A stretch of 64,000 bases of DNA from Pseudomonas putida. GTDB lineage: Bacteria > Pseudomonadota > Gammaproteobacteria > Pseudomonadales > Pseudomonadaceae. Shown here piece after piece: positions 39,025-48,139 of this stretch; the stretch's first letter is position 1; each line of letters opens with the position of its first letter. The notes below the pieces were generated by a model. The model saw only the letters and a program-made list of their open reading frames with translations, had not been told where the DNA came from and ran no database searches. The stretch lies in contig NZ_MNAH01000002.1 of assembly GCF_001976065.1 (NCBI RefSeq), positions 124,001-188,000 of the forward strand, in the 5' to 3' direction. Position numbers and translations under genes: made by a program.

Positions 39025-40569
39025 TCATTCCAGCACCAGCGCTGTGCGCGGCACTGGAAGCGGATGACGCATCAGCGTGCCCACCACCAGCGCCCCCAGC
39101 AATCCCGCCAGCCCCGCGACCCACAGCAACAGGCTGAAACCACCCACGAAAGCCTGTCGCGCCAGCGGCTCGACCAGCGGCCGCGCGGCCTCCGGCACCA
39201 GACTCAGCGCCGCCGGCATATCGCCCGCCACCACCCGCGAGGCAATGCCTTGGGTGTGTTCCAGCCATTGCCCGCCCTGTGTCGCCAGGCCGTCGTGCAG
39301 CAACCGTTCGCTATGCCCGGAAAGCAACGCGCCATACACACCGATGGCCAGCACGATAGCGCTGAAGCGCATGGTGGTACTCATGCCCGAGGCCATGCCG
39401 GTGCGTTCCCGTGGCACACAGGCCATGATGTTTTTCTGCGTATCGCCATTGAGCAACCCGGCTCCGGCGCCGGTCACGGCAATCGCCAGGGCGAAGGGCA
39501 GGTAACCACCGCCAACGACCGCCCAAGCGCTCAGCAAATTACCGCTGCCGACGAGCGTCAACCCGATGGCCATCATGTTTGCTGGCGTCACGCGTCCCGC
39601 CAGGCGTGCGCCGACCCGTGGCAAAATCAGCAGGGTGATGGCAAACGGCAGCATGCCCAGCCCCGCCCGGATGGCGGTGAAACCCAAGCCGTTCTGCAGG
39701 TAGAACGGCAACAGCGTCATCATCACCTGGGCGCACGCGGCGTAGGCAAACATGCCGAGCAGCGCGCCGATGAAGCGCGGATGACGGAACAGTTGCAGGT
39801 CGATCATTGGCCGCTGTTGCAGGCGTTCGATCACCACGAATAACCCCAGCAACAGGGCCCCAGCCACCAGGCGGGCATAGGTCGCAGGGTTGTTCCAGCC
39901 GATCCGGTTGGCTTCGATCAGCCCCCAGATCAGGCACAACAAGCTGGCGCTGAAGGCCAGGCTGCCCCACGGATCGAGGCGCGCGGCCTGGGCATCACGG
40001 GATTCCGGCACTGCGCGCCAGACCATGACCATCAGCAACAGCCCCACTGGCAGGTTGAGGTAGAAAATCCAGCGCCAGCCCACGTATTCGGCAATCAAGC
40101 CGCCCAGGGTTGGCGCCGCCGTCATGGCCACGCCCATGCAACCGCCCCAGAATGCCCAGGCCTTGGCCCGTTCGACTTCATCGTGGAAGGTGTGGCCGAT
40201 GGAGGCGAGGGCCGAAGTCAACAGAAGCGCCGCGCCGACACCCTTGATGGCGCGGGCGATATCGAGGAACAACGCGTTAGGCGCGGCACCGCACCCCAGT
40301 GATGCGAGGATGAAGATGCCCAGCCCGCACATGAGCATTTTCTGCCGACCAAAGCGATCGGCCAGGCTGCCCGCGGGCAGCAACAGCGCGGCGAAAGCCA
40401 GCATATAGGCGCTGATCACCCATTCGATGTCAGCGAAATTCGCCCCCAAGTCCCGAGCGATGCTTGGCAAGGTAACGGCGACGATGTTGGTGTCGAGTAC
40501 GATCAACGAGCATACTGCCGAGGCGGTCAGCAAGGTCAGGCGCGGGCTCACCCTGGGTTTGACGGACAT
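39025..40569 (-). CDS. MFS drug-efflux transporter, DHA2 (EmrB/QacA) type
   Basis: 514-aa protein with about 14 hydrophobic segments, as in the DHA2 family. Visible motifs are LDTNIVAVTLPSIARDLG in helix 1, the loop motif GSLADRFGRQKML, and the motif-C region GGCMGVAMTAAPTLGGLIAE..GWRWIFYLNLPVG. Predicted to expel hydrophobic compounds across the inner membrane with proton exchange. It is divergent from the LysR gene at 40673; the 103-base shared spacer makes that LysR the likely regulator. No membrane-fusion or outer-membrane partner adjoins it. Confidence 0.9.
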   Translation of the reverse strand: MSVKPRVSPRLTLLTASAVCSLIVLDTNIVAVTLPSIARDLGANFADIEWVISAYMLAFAALLLPAGSLADRFGRQKMLMCGLGIFILASLGCGAAPNALFLDIARAIKGVGAALLLTSALASIGHTFHDEVERAKAWAFWGGCMGVAMTAAPTLGGLIAEYVGWRWIFYLNLPVGLLLMVMVWRAVPESRDAQAARLDPWGSLAFSASLLCLIWGLIEANRIGWNNPATYARLVAGALLLGLFVVIERLQQRPMIDLQLFRHPRFIGALLGMFAYAACAQVMMTLLPFYLQNGLGFTAIRAGLGMLPFAITLLILPRVGARLAGRVTPANMMAIGLTLVGSGNLLSAWAVVGGGYLPFALAIAVTGAGAGLLNGDTQKNIMACVPRERTGMASGMSTTMRFSAIVLAIGVYGALLSGHSERLLHDGLATQGGQWLEHTQGIASRVVAGDMPAALSLVPEAARPLVEPLARQAFVGGFSLLLWVAGLAGLLGALVVGTLMRHPLPVPRTALVLE

Positions 40570-40672
40570 GGCGAGGGTTCTCTACTGTGGGGTTGGCTGC
40601 AGCTTATCGCTGGCTGGCGCTACCTTTGTTAGGCACATACCGTCACTTCATTACCTTTGAGCTAATGCACCG

Positions 40673-41542
40673 ATGGACATCCGTCATTTCCGCTATTTTC
40701 TCGCTGTTGCCCGCCAAGGCAACTTCACTCGCGCTGCCGAACAACTCGGCATCGCACCGCCGACCTTGACTCGGCAGATCCAGGACATGGAAAACGAACT
40801 CGGCACGCGCCTGTTCGTGCGCCAGACGCGTGAAGTCAGCCTGACCGAAGCCGGGGCTGCCCTGTTGATCGAAGCCGAGGCGACGGTGCGGCAATTCGAA
40901 TACGCCCAGCAAAACGCCCAGCGCGCCGGGCGTGGGGACATTGGTCATATCGAACTGGGTTACGTCGCGTCGGCGGTGTATTCGGGGTTGCTGCAAAAAC
41001 AGGTGCAGGGTTTTACCGGCCAATACCCGGATGTCAGCCTCAATGTGCGGGAAAGTCCCATGGCCAGCCTGCCGAGCATGATCCTGGAAGGGCGCTTCGA
41101 CCTGGGCTATATCCGCTGCCCGATGGCCTTGCCCGATGGCGTCGACAGTGTGCGTCTGAGTGATGAAGGCTTTGTGCTGGCGTTGCCGGATGGTTCATGG
41201 TTGAACCGCTTGGCAGCGATCACCTGCGCGCATTTACAGAACGAAAACTTTATTCTGCCGGAGCAAGTCAACGGCACCTTGCAGGTCGCCACCGAAGGTG
41301 GTTTCGTACCCAGGCTGGGGGCGCAACCGGGTGGACTGGTGGCAGTGATTGCCCTGGTGTCCCTCGGCCAGGGCGTAGCGGTGGTGCCGGCGTCGGTGGT
41401 CGGGCATGTCAGTTTGCCAAGTGTGGTTTATCGCCAGATCAAGGACTGTAAAGCGTCTTCGTGGCTGGCGTTGATTCATCGGCGGTTCGAGAAATCACCG
41501 GCGGTGCTCAGGTATGTCGAACGGATCAAGCAATCAGGGTGA
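40673..41542 (+). CDS. LysR-family regulator, divergent from the MFS gene
   Basis: 289 aa. N-terminal helix-turn-helix (MDIRHFRYFLAVARQGNF, then RAAEQLGIAPPTLTRQIQ), followed by the LysR effector domain with HIELGYVASAVYSGLL. Divergent pairing with the transporter is the usual arrangement for LysR control of an adjacent gene. The spacer holds both promoters, but I cannot fix a specific T-N11-A operator. Inducer unknown. Confidence 0.9.
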   Translation: MDIRHFRYFLAVARQGNFTRAAEQLGIAPPTLTRQIQDMENELGTRLFVRQTREVSLTEAGAALLIEAEATVRQFEYAQQNAQRAGRGDIGHIELGYVASAVYSGLLQKQVQGFTGQYPDVSLNVRESPMASLPSMILEGRFDLGYIRCPMALPDGVDSVRLSDEGFVLALPDGSWLNRLAAITCAHLQNENFILPEQVNGTLQVATEGGFVPRLGAQPGGLVAVIALVSLGQGVAVVPASVVGHVSLPSVVYRQIKDCKASSWLALIHRRFEKSPAVLRYVERIKQSG

Positions 41543-41611
41543 CCGTTTTGGTCTTCTACAGATCTTGAAATGATTTCCAGCTGTAGGATTTGTCGCTGTC
41601 GCCTGTACGAT

Positions 41612-41640
41612 TCAAGTCCTTTTTCATTTCCAGGACTTGC
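41612..41640. promoter_or_regulatory. Inverted repeat CAAGTCCT/AGGACTTG ahead of a short ORF
   Basis: 8-bp arms separated by 13 bases, ending right at the ATG of the 51-codon ORF, so the right arm overlaps its Shine-Dalgarno (AGGA). It could be an operator or an RNA hairpin that hides the ribosome site. Confidence 0.4.
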
Positions 41641-41796
41641 ATGAACACCCTCACGGAGCCCCCCAGTTATCCTTTCCCTTCGCGCCAACGCGCGGTCCTG
41701 ACGCACTCCAGATACCCGGTCTTTCGACGTCCGAACGCCAAGGTCCTTGCTGTTCCGCGGCCTCTGCGCCGTGCCTTGCCGTGCCCGGCATTCTGA
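41641..41796 (+). CDS. Possible 51-aa leader peptide upstream of the TerC-family gene
   Basis: ATG 41641 with AGGA 5 bases upstream opens a 51-codon frame rich in Pro and Arg (MNTLTEPPSYPFPSRQRAVL...), ending 27 bases before the TerC-type gene. No homology recognised. Its composition is unlike a folded protein, so it may be a regulatory leader or simply chance. The 41543-41822 spacer otherwise shows no recognised riboswitch. Confidence 0.35.
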   Translation: MNTLTEPPSYPFPSRQRAVLTHSRYPVFRRPNAKVLAVPRPLRRALPCPAF

Positions 41797-41823
41797 ATTC
41801 ACTGAAGAGATCGAGACGTTTTC

Positions 41824-43383
41824 ATGGAATGGTTAGCTGACCCCACCGCATGGCTGGGCTTGTTGACGCTGATTGTGCTGGAACTGGTGTTGGGTATCGA
41901 CAACCTGGTGTTCATCGCGATCCTCGCGGACAAATTGCCACCGGAGCAACGTGACCGCGCGCGAATCATCGGACTGTCCCTGGCGTTGTTGATGCGCCTG
42001 GGCCTGCTGGCGAGTATTTCCTGGCTGGTGACCCTGACGCAGCCATTGTTCGAAGTGTTCGACAAGAGCTTCTCGGGTCGCGACCTGATCATGCTCTTTG
42101 GCGGTGTGTTCCTGTTGTTCAAGGCGACCATGGAGCTGCATGAGCGGCTCGAAGGGCATGTCGGCGAGCGCACGTCCAATACGGCTTACGCGCTGTTCTG
42201 GCCCATCGTGGCGCAAATCGTGGTGCTCGATGCGGTGTTCTCCCTCGATGCCGTGATTACCGCGGTAGGCATGGTCGACGAGCTCGCGGTGATGATGATC
42301 GCCGTGATCATTTCCATCGGCCTGATGATCGTTGCCAGTAAACCGTTGACCCGCTTCGTCAATGCACACCCCACCGTGATCATGCTGTGCCTGGGCTTCC
42401 TGATGATGATCGGTTTTGCGCTGACCGCCGAAGGCCTGGGCTTCCACATTCCCAAGGGTTATCTGTACGCGGCCATCGGTTTCTCGATCCTGATCGAGGT
42501 GTTCAACCAGATCGCCCGGGCACGGCGCAAGCGCTCGATGCAGGGCTTGCGACCGATGCGAGAGCGGACCGCCCATGCGGTGATGCGTTTGCTCGGCGGA
42601 CGTAAATTAGCGGTGGAAGAGGTCGGTGAGGAGATTGCCGACCTGCTGGATAACGGCGAGGCAGCGGGTGAACAGCTGTTCGATCGCCGCGAGCGAGTGA
42701 TGATCAGCGGTGTGCTGCAACTGGCGGAGCGACCGATCCGTACGTTGATGAGCGTGCGCGCCGACGTCGACTATATCGACCTGGCTGATGACGCCGAGAC
42801 GATTCGTACACGGCTGATGCATTCGTCCTACTCGCGGCTGCCGCTGATTCGCGACGGCGCGGTGGATGAGCCGCTGGGCTTCGTGCACAAGAAAGAGTTG
42901 CTGAAGGAATACCTGGCCGGCAACCAGCCCGATCTTGCCCACCTTGCCCGCCAGGCCATCAATCTGCTGGACAGCTATTCAATCCTCAATGCCCTGGAAC
43001 AGATGCGCCAGGCCTCGACCCACATCGCGTTTGTGGTCAACGAATTCGGTGACTTCGTCGGCGTATTGACCATGACCGACATCCTTGAGTCGATTGCCGG
43101 TGAGCTGCCCGACGCCAGCGAGATCGAAGGCCCGGACGTGGTCGAGGAGAAGGGCGGCTTCGTGGTCAGCGGCGCATTGAACCTGGCGCGGGTGCATCAG
43201 CGGACCGGGTTTGCGGCACAACCGACCGACGACTATCAAACCCTGGCCGGTTTGGTGGTGAGCCTGCTGGATCGGCTGCCGATGATCGGCGACAGCCACG
43301 AGTGGGAAGGCTGGCGGTTGACCGTCATGTCGGTTGAAGAGCGGCGGGTGACACGGGTGTTTCTGGATCGCCTCAGCGGGTGA
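41824..43383 (+). CDS. TerC-family membrane protein with CBS pair and CorC/HlyC domain (YoaE/YegH type)
   Basis: 519 aa, the size of E. coli YoaE. About seven transmembrane helices in the TerC domain (residues 1-230), with the acidic in-membrane motifs [14 protein letters not shown] and [18 protein letters not shown] domains follow (about 305-425), then a C-terminal CorC/HlyC transporter-associated domain (about 440-518). Such proteins are linked to metal-ion export or homeostasis; the ion here is unknown. Apart from the possible leader peptide it stands alone. Confidence 0.9.
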   Translation: MEWLADPTAWLGLLTLIVLELVLGIDNLVFIAILADKLPPEQRDRARIIGLSLALLMRLGLLASISWLVTLTQPLFEVFDKSFSGRDLIMLFGGVFLLFKATMELHERLEGHVGERTSNTAYALFWPIVAQIVVLDAVFSLDAVITAVGMVDELAVMMIAVIISIGLMIVASKPLTRFVNAHPTVIMLCLGFLMMIGFALTAEGLGFHIPKGYLYAAIGFSILIEVFNQIARARRKRSMQGLRPMRERTAHAVMRLLGGRKLAVEEVGEEIADLLDNGEAAGEQLFDRRERVMISGVLQLAERPIRTLMSVRADVDYIDLADDAETIRTRLMHSSYSRLPLIRDGAVDEPLGFVHKKELLKEYLAGNQPDLAHLARQAINLLDSYSILNALEQMRQASTHIAFVVNEFGDFVGVLTMTDILESIAGELPDASEIEGPDVVEEKGGFVVSGALNLARVHQRTGFAAQPTDDYQTLAGLVVSLLDRLPMIGDSHEWEGWRLTVMSVEERRVTRVFLDRLSG

Positions 43384-43749
43384 TTGTATCCCCCCACCGG
43401 CGCTGCACCTGCAGGAACGCGCCTGCTCGGGAAAAACGTCCATACAACGCGGGCATTCAGACAGCCCGCGTTATCGTTGACGTCCATCGCGAGCTGGCGC
43501 GCTCCCACAGAAACACCTACGCACCATTTGTGAACCAGATACCCGCCATCCGTAGCCAACGGTAGCGCTACGCCAGCGTCTCTTTTGGTAACGCGTTTTC
43601 CTCACATCATTCCATCCATCTGATTCAAAACACTTTTCAATCCCCCCTACATTCCGCCCACGACCTGTGGCACACTTTCTGCTGTCTATTCCGTTGTTAC
43701 ATACCGTATTCCGGTATAGCGGAATAAACATCACCCTGGAGTGCTTGCC
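43384..43749. other. Gene-free spacer with degenerate REP and hairpin
   Basis: 366 bases without a supportable gene. It holds a hairpin (AACGCGGGC at 43446-43454 with GCCCGCGTT at 43464-43472) that may end the TerC transcript. REP-like remnants follow around 43405-43435 and 43485-43510 (CATCGCGAGCTGGCGCGCTC). Near the right end is the operator-like palindrome described separately. Confidence 0.7.
43707..43726. promoter_or_regulatory. Candidate IclR-type operator
   Basis: TATTCCG-N6-CGGAATA is a perfect palindrome 23 bases before the binding-protein ATG, with an extra half-site TATTCCG 20 bases upstream (43687-43693). IclR-family regulators often bind palindromes with GGAA/TTCC arms, and an IclR gene lies in this cluster. 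The pairing is inferred. Confidence 0.55.
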
Positions 43750-44598
43750 ATGCATCGCCGACCTTCCTTGTTCAAAGCGTGTGTTTTTGTTTTAGCAGCC
43801 TCTGCTGCTGCCGTGGGCGTGGCCCAGGCGGCAGACAGCAAGCTCGACAGCGTACTGGCCCGCGGCAAACTGATCGTGGGCACCGGCAGCACCAATGCGC
43901 CTTGGCACTTCCAGGGGGCGGATGGCAAGTTGCAGGGCTTTGATATCGACATTGCGCGCATGGTCGCCAAAGGCTTGTTCAACGACCCGAGCAAGGTCGA
44001 GTTTGTGGTGCAGTCGTCCGATGCGCGGATTCCCAACCTGTTGACCGACAAGGTCGACATGAGCTGCCAGTTCATTACCGTCACCGCCAGCCGTGCCCAG
44101 CAAGTGGCCTTTACCCTGCCGTACTACCGCGAAGGCGTCGGCCTGCTGTTGCCGGCCAACAGCAAGTACAAGGAAATCGACGACATGAAAGCCGCCGGTG
44201 ACAGCGTCACCGTGGCGGTGCTGCAAAACGTCTACGCCGAAGAACTGGTGCACCAGGCGTTGCCCAAGGCCAAGGTCGATCAGTACGACAGCGTCGACCT
44301 GATGTACCAGGCGGTGAACTCTGGCCGTGCCGACGCGGCGGCCACTGACCAGTCTTCAGTGAAGTACCTGATGGTGCAGAACGCCGGGCGCTATCGCAGC
44401 CCGGCCTATGCCTGGAGCCCGCAAACCTATGCCTGTGCGGTTAAGCGCGGCGACCAGGACTGGTTGAACTTCGTCAATACCACCCTGCATGAAGCCATGA
44501 CCGGCGTTGAGTTCCCGACCTACGCGGCGTCGTTCAAGCAGTGGTTCGGTGTCGACTTGCCGACGCCAGCCATCGGATTCCCCGCCGAATTCAAATGA
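43750..44598 (+). CDS. ABC transporter substrate-binding protein (polar amino acid family)
   Basis: 282 aa with a signal peptide ending AVGVAQA (about residue 27) and the family-3 solute-binding fold (LIVGTGSTNAPWHFQGADGK, GFDIDIARMVAKGLF, VDMSCQFITVTASRAQQVAF). First gene of a transporter operon. GGAG 8 bases before ATG 43750 sets the start; a GTG three codons earlier is in frame. It would bind the zwitterionic substrate in the periplasm. Context (KdgK and PLP deaminase downstream) points to an amino-sugar acid or D-amino acid. Confidence 0.92.
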   Translation: MHRRPSLFKACVFVLAASAAAVGVAQAADSKLDSVLARGKLIVGTGSTNAPWHFQGADGKLQGFDIDIARMVAKGLFNDPSKVEFVVQSSDARIPNLLTDKVDMSCQFITVTASRAQQVAFTLPYYREGVGLLLPANSKYKEIDDMKAAGDSVTVAVLQNVYAEELVHQALPKAKVDQYDSVDLMYQAVNSGRADAAATDQSSVKYLMVQNAGRYRSPAYAWSPQTYACAVKRGDQDWLNFVNTTLHEAMTGVEFPTYAASFKQWFGVDLPTPAIGFPAEFK

Positions 44599-44645
44599 TC
44601 CCGTGAGGGCGGGGCGTACGCGCCCCGTTCAAGGTACTGCCGACC

Positions 44646-45308
44646 ATGAACTATCAGTTGAACTTTGCCGCCGTGTGGCGCGATTTCGACACCTTGCTGG
44701 CGGGGCTCGGCCTGGGCCTTGAACTGGCGCTGGTGTCGATCGCCATCGGCTGCGTGATCGGCCTGCTGATGGCGTTTGCTTTGTTGTCGAAGCACCGCGC
44801 ATTGCGGGTACTGGCTTCGGTGTATGTCACGGTGATCCGCAACACGCCAATCCTGGTGTTGATCCTGTTGATCTACTTCGCCTTGCCAAGCCTGGGCATT
44901 CGCCTGGACAAGATCCCTTCGTTCATCATCACCCTGTCGCTGTATGCCGGGGCCTATTTGACCGAAGTGTTCCGCGGCGGCCTGCTGAGCATTCCCAAGG
45001 GCCAGCGCGAAGCCGGCCTGGCCATCGGCCTGGGCGAGTGGCAGGTCAAGGCCTACGTCACCGTGCCGGTGATGCTGCGCAATGTGTTGCCGGCGCTGTC
45101 GAACAACTTCATTTCGCTGTTCAAGGACACCTCGCTGGCGGCCGCGATCGCGGTGCCGGAGCTGACCTATTACGCGCGCAAGATCAATGTCGAGAGCTAC
45201 CGGGTGATTGAAACCTGGCTGGTGACCACGGCGCTCTATGTGGCGGCCTGTTACCTCATTGCCATGATGCTGCGTTACCTCGAGCAGCGCCTGGCGATCC
45301 GCCGATAG
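44646..45308 (+). CDS. ABC transporter permease (HisM family), first
   Basis: 220-aa inner-membrane permease with about five helices and the EAA-type loop motif GQREAGLAIGLGEWQVKAYV that contacts the ATPase. It pairs with the second permease 8 bases downstream to form the heteromeric channel. Same operon as the binding protein. Confidence 0.92.
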   Translation: MNYQLNFAAVWRDFDTLLAGLGLGLELALVSIAIGCVIGLLMAFALLSKHRALRVLASVYVTVIRNTPILVLILLIYFALPSLGIRLDKIPSFIITLSLYAGAYLTEVFRGGLLSIPKGQREAGLAIGLGEWQVKAYVTVPVMLRNVLPALSNNFISLFKDTSLAAAIAVPELTYYARKINVESYRVIETWLVTTALYVAACYLIAMMLRYLEQRLAIRR

Positions 45309-45316
45309 GAGGCTCC

Positions 45317-45979
45317 ATGTACGAATCCCCCAGTTGGTTGCATGAGTTGTGGGTGGCGCGCGAACCGCTCTGGCAAGGTTTCCTGACCAGTGTGCAGGTG
45401 TCGGCGCTGGCGATTTTGCTTGGCACGATGCTCGGTGTGTTCGCCGGCCTGGTGCTGACCTACGGCAAGTTCTGGATGCGCGCGCCGTTTCGTTTCTACG
45501 TCGATGTGATTCGCGGTACCCCGGTGTTCGTGTTGGTGCTGGCCTGCTTCTACATGGCGCCGGCGCTGGGCTGGCAGATCGGCGCGTTCCAGGCCGGGGC
45601 GTTGGGGCTGACGCTGTTTTGCGGCTCCCACGTCGCCGAGATCGTGCGCGGCGCATTGCAGGCCTTGCCGCGCGGGCAGATGGAAGCGAGCCAGGCCATC
45701 GGCCTGACGTTCTGCCAGGCCCTCGGCTACGTACTGTTGCCCCAGGCGATGCGGCAGATCCTGCCGACCTGGGTCAACTCGTCCACCGAGATCGTCAAGG
45801 CATCGACCCTGTTGTCGGTGATCGGCGTGGCCGAGCTGCTGCTCAGTACCCAGCAGATCATTGCCCGCAACTTCATGACCCTGGAGTTCTACCTGTTCGC
45901 CGGATTCCTGTTCTTCGTCATCAACTACGGCATCGAGTTACTCGGCCGGCACATTGAAAAGCGGGTGGCCTTGCCATGA
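45317..45979 (+). CDS. ABC transporter permease (HisM family), second
   Basis: 220-aa permease with the EAA loop [20 protein letters not shown] and about five helices. Its end overlaps the ATPase start by 4 bases (ATGA), showing tight translational coupling. Partner of the preceding permease. Confidence 0.92.
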   Translation: MYESPSWLHELWVAREPLWQGFLTSVQVSALAILLGTMLGVFAGLVLTYGKFWMRAPFRFYVDVIRGTPVFVLVLACFYMAPALGWQIGAFQAGALGLTLFCGSHVAEIVRGALQALPRGQMEASQAIGLTFCQALGYVLLPQAMRQILPTWVNSSTEIVKASTLLSVIGVAELLLSTQQIIARNFMTLEFYLFAGFLFFVINYGIELLGRHIEKRVALP

Positions 45980-46770
45980 CTCAGACTCAAACCCCTGCAC
46001 AAAACGGCCAGCCGCTGCTGGACATTCGCGGCCTGCACAAGCGTTACGACCAGCTCGAAGTGCTCAAGGGCGTCGACCTGAGCATGCAGCGCGGCAACGT
46101 GGTGACCCTGATCGGTTCCAGCGGTTCGGGCAAGACCACGTTGTTGCGCTGCGTGAACATGCTCGAAGAATTCCAGGGCGGGCAGATCCTGCTCGATGGC
46201 GAATCCATCGGCTATGACGAAGTCAACGGCAAGCGCATCCGCCACCCGGAGAAAGTCATCGCCCGCCATCGGGCCATGACGGGCATGGCGTTCCAGCAAT
46301 TCAACCTGTTCCCGCACCTGACCGCGCTGCAGAACGTCACCCTGGGTTTGCTCAAGGTCAAGAAGCTGCACAAGGACGAAGCGGTGGCCCTGGCGGAAAA
46401 ATGGCTGGAGCGGGTGGGCCTGCTGGAGCGCCGCGATCATTTTCCCGGGCAGTTGTCCGGCGGTCAGCAACAGCGCGTGGCGATTGCCCGGGCGATTGCG
46501 ATGAACCCGAGCCTGATGCTGTTCGATGAAGTGACCTCGGCGCTGGACCCGGAACTGGTGGGCGAGGTGCTCAGCGTGATCAAGGGCCTGGCCGAAGACG
46601 GCATGACCATGCTGCTGGTGACCCACGAAATGCGCTTCGCTTTCGAGGTCTCGGACAAGATCGTCTTCATGAACCAGGGGCGTATCGAAGAGCAGGGGCC
46701 ACCCAAGGATCTGTTCGAGCGCCCGCAATCGCCGCGTCTGGCTGAATTTCTCAAAAGCACGCGGTTTTAA
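45976..46770 (+). CDS. ABC transporter ATP-binding protein (amino acid type)
   Basis: 264-aa ATPase. Walker [11 protein letters not shown]-loop QQFNLFPHL, signature LSGGQQQR, Walker [15 protein letters not shown] and switch THEMRF are all intact. It powers the two adjacent permeases. It is followed 30 bases later by ridA in the same direction. Confidence 0.93.
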   Translation: MTQTQTPAQNGQPLLDIRGLHKRYDQLEVLKGVDLSMQRGNVVTLIGSSGSGKTTLLRCVNMLEEFQGGQILLDGESIGYDEVNGKRIRHPEKVIARHRAMTGMAFQQFNLFPHLTALQNVTLGLLKVKKLHKDEAVALAEKWLERVGLLERRDHFPGQLSGGQQQRVAIARAIAMNPSLMLFDEVTSALDPELVGEVLSVIKGLAEDGMTMLLVTHEMRFAFEVSDKIVFMNQGRIEEQGPPKDLFERPQSPRLAEFLKSTRF

Positions 46771-46800
46771 ACACTCGATTTTCAATCAGGAGAAACACCC

Positions 46801-47190
46801 ATGAGCATTACTCGTTACGGCACCGGCAGCACCGCCGCCGGCGGTCAGCCTCGCCCTTTCGCACGCGCCGTTGAAGCCGACGGCTGGCTGCACGTTTCCG
46901 GGCAGGTGCCGGCGGTGGACGGCGAGATCATCACTGGCGGTATTGTCGAGCAGACTCACCAGACCATGAAGAACCTGGTCGCGATTCTCGATGAGGCAGG
47001 TTACGCCCTGGAAGATGTGGTACGTGTTGGCGTGTGGCTGGAGGATCCGCGGGATTTCACCAGTTTCAACAAGGTTTTCGCCGAGTACTTCAAGCCCGAA
47101 CACGCCCCGGCGCGGGCCTGCGTGCAGGCGAACATGATGGTCGACTGCAAGGTCGAGATCGACTGCATTGCGTACAAGAAAAAGGCTTGA
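46801..47190 (+). CDS. RidA family enamine/imine deaminase
   Basis: 129 aa with the RidA core LHVSGQVPAVDGEIITGG and the conserved arginine in APARACVQANMM, followed by KVEIDCIAYK. RidA enzymes hydrolyse reactive enamine/imine intermediates released by PLP-dependent dehydratases, and this one sits in the same cluster as such an enzyme (48140). AGGAG lies 9 bases before the ATG. Confidence 0.9.
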   Translation: MSITRYGTGSTAAGGQPRPFARAVEADGWLHVSGQVPAVDGEIITGGIVEQTHQTMKNLVAILDEAGYALEDVVRVGVWLEDPRDFTSFNKVFAEYFKPEHAPARACVQANMMVDCKVEIDCIAYKKKA

Positions 47191-47203
47191 GTCCGCGGTG
47201 ACT

Positions 47204-47272
47204 TCTTCGCGAGCAGGCTCGCTCCCACAGGGGATCGCATTCCAAATGTGGGAGCGAGCCTGCTCGCGAAGG
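47204..47272. repeat. REP pair (BIME)
   Basis: Inverted REP cores (TTCGCGAGCAGGCTCGCTCC and its complement) between ridA and the IclR gene. Confidence 0.9.
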
Positions 47273-47335
47273 CGGCCTGACTGTCGACACCGCATTCCGT
47301 TAACATCCCGGCGAATTTGAATGGGAACCACTGAC

Positions 47336-48100
47336 ATGAGCGAAGACACCATCAAGCGCCGGGCTCGCGGTCTGGACCGGGCGTTCGATATCCTCGATTT
47401 CCTCAAGGAGATCGGCCAGCCCCTGCGCCCGAACGACATCGCCAGCGGCATCGGCAGCCCCAAATCCACGGTCTACGAGCTGGTGGCCTCGTTGCTCGAA
47501 CGGCGGATCCTGGAGCCGGTGGGCAAGGACGGTCACGTCTACCTCGGCCGCCAGCTGTACTTCCTCGGGCAGGCGCACCTGCGCCACTTCGACCTGAGCC
47601 GCGAGGCCGATCACGCCCTGCAGGACATCGTCAGCCAGACCCGTGAAACCGCGCAGATGTGCCTGCTCAACGGGCGTAAATACACCGTCGCACTGATGAA
47701 GGAGGGCGAGCGGCATTTCCGCATTTCCTCGGACATCGGCGAGAACGCGCCCATTCCCTGGACCGCGTCCGGGCGCCTGTTGCTGGCGCATTTGAGCGAC
47801 CAGGAAATCGTCGATTTGATCGACCACGACGACTTCATCCTGCCCACCGGCGAACGCTTGCCCCTGGAGCAGTTTCTCAAGGAAATCCGCCAGGCCGGTA
47901 TCGATGGATTTTTCTCGTTCGATAGCGTCGCCGACACTTTTACCCATTGTTTCGCCGCCCCGGTCAAAGACCCAAACGGGGTGGCCATCGCGACACTGTG
48001 CATCGTCGCCCCCCGGGCCGATGCCAGGAACAATTACGACGACTACCGCCGGGTGCTGATCGACAGCGCGAACAGCCTGGCCCGTCGCATCAACGAATAA
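47336..48100 (+). CDS. IclR-family transcriptional regulator
   Basis: 254 aa. N-terminal winged helix (GLDRAFDILDFLKEIGQPLR..NDIASGIGSPKSTVYELV), then the IclR effector domain (WTASGRLLLAHLSDQEIVDL, later CIVAPRADA). Position in the middle of the transporter/deaminase/KdgK cluster makes it the likely local regulator, acting at the TATTCCG-N6-CGGAATA palindrome upstream of the binding-protein gene. KdgR, the regulator of ketodeoxygluconate genes in enterobacteria, belongs to the same family. Confidence 0.92.
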   Translation: MSEDTIKRRARGLDRAFDILDFLKEIGQPLRPNDIASGIGSPKSTVYELVASLLERRILEPVGKDGHVYLGRQLYFLGQAHLRHFDLSREADHALQDIVSQTRETAQMCLLNGRKYTVALMKEGERHFRISSDIGENAPIPWTASGRLLLAHLSDQEIVDLIDHDDFILPTGERLPLEQFLKEIRQAGIDGFFSFDSVADTFTHCFAAPVKDPNGVAIATLCIVAPRADARNNYDDYRRVLIDSANSLARRINE

Positions 48101-48139
48101 CAGCGGCTGCCCGCGGCCGCGAATGTGAGGAGTTCGACC

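Noticed and set aside
41543..41823. yybP-ykoY manganese riboswitch ahead of the TerC-family gene
   Set aside because: The conserved loop sequences of that class were not found.
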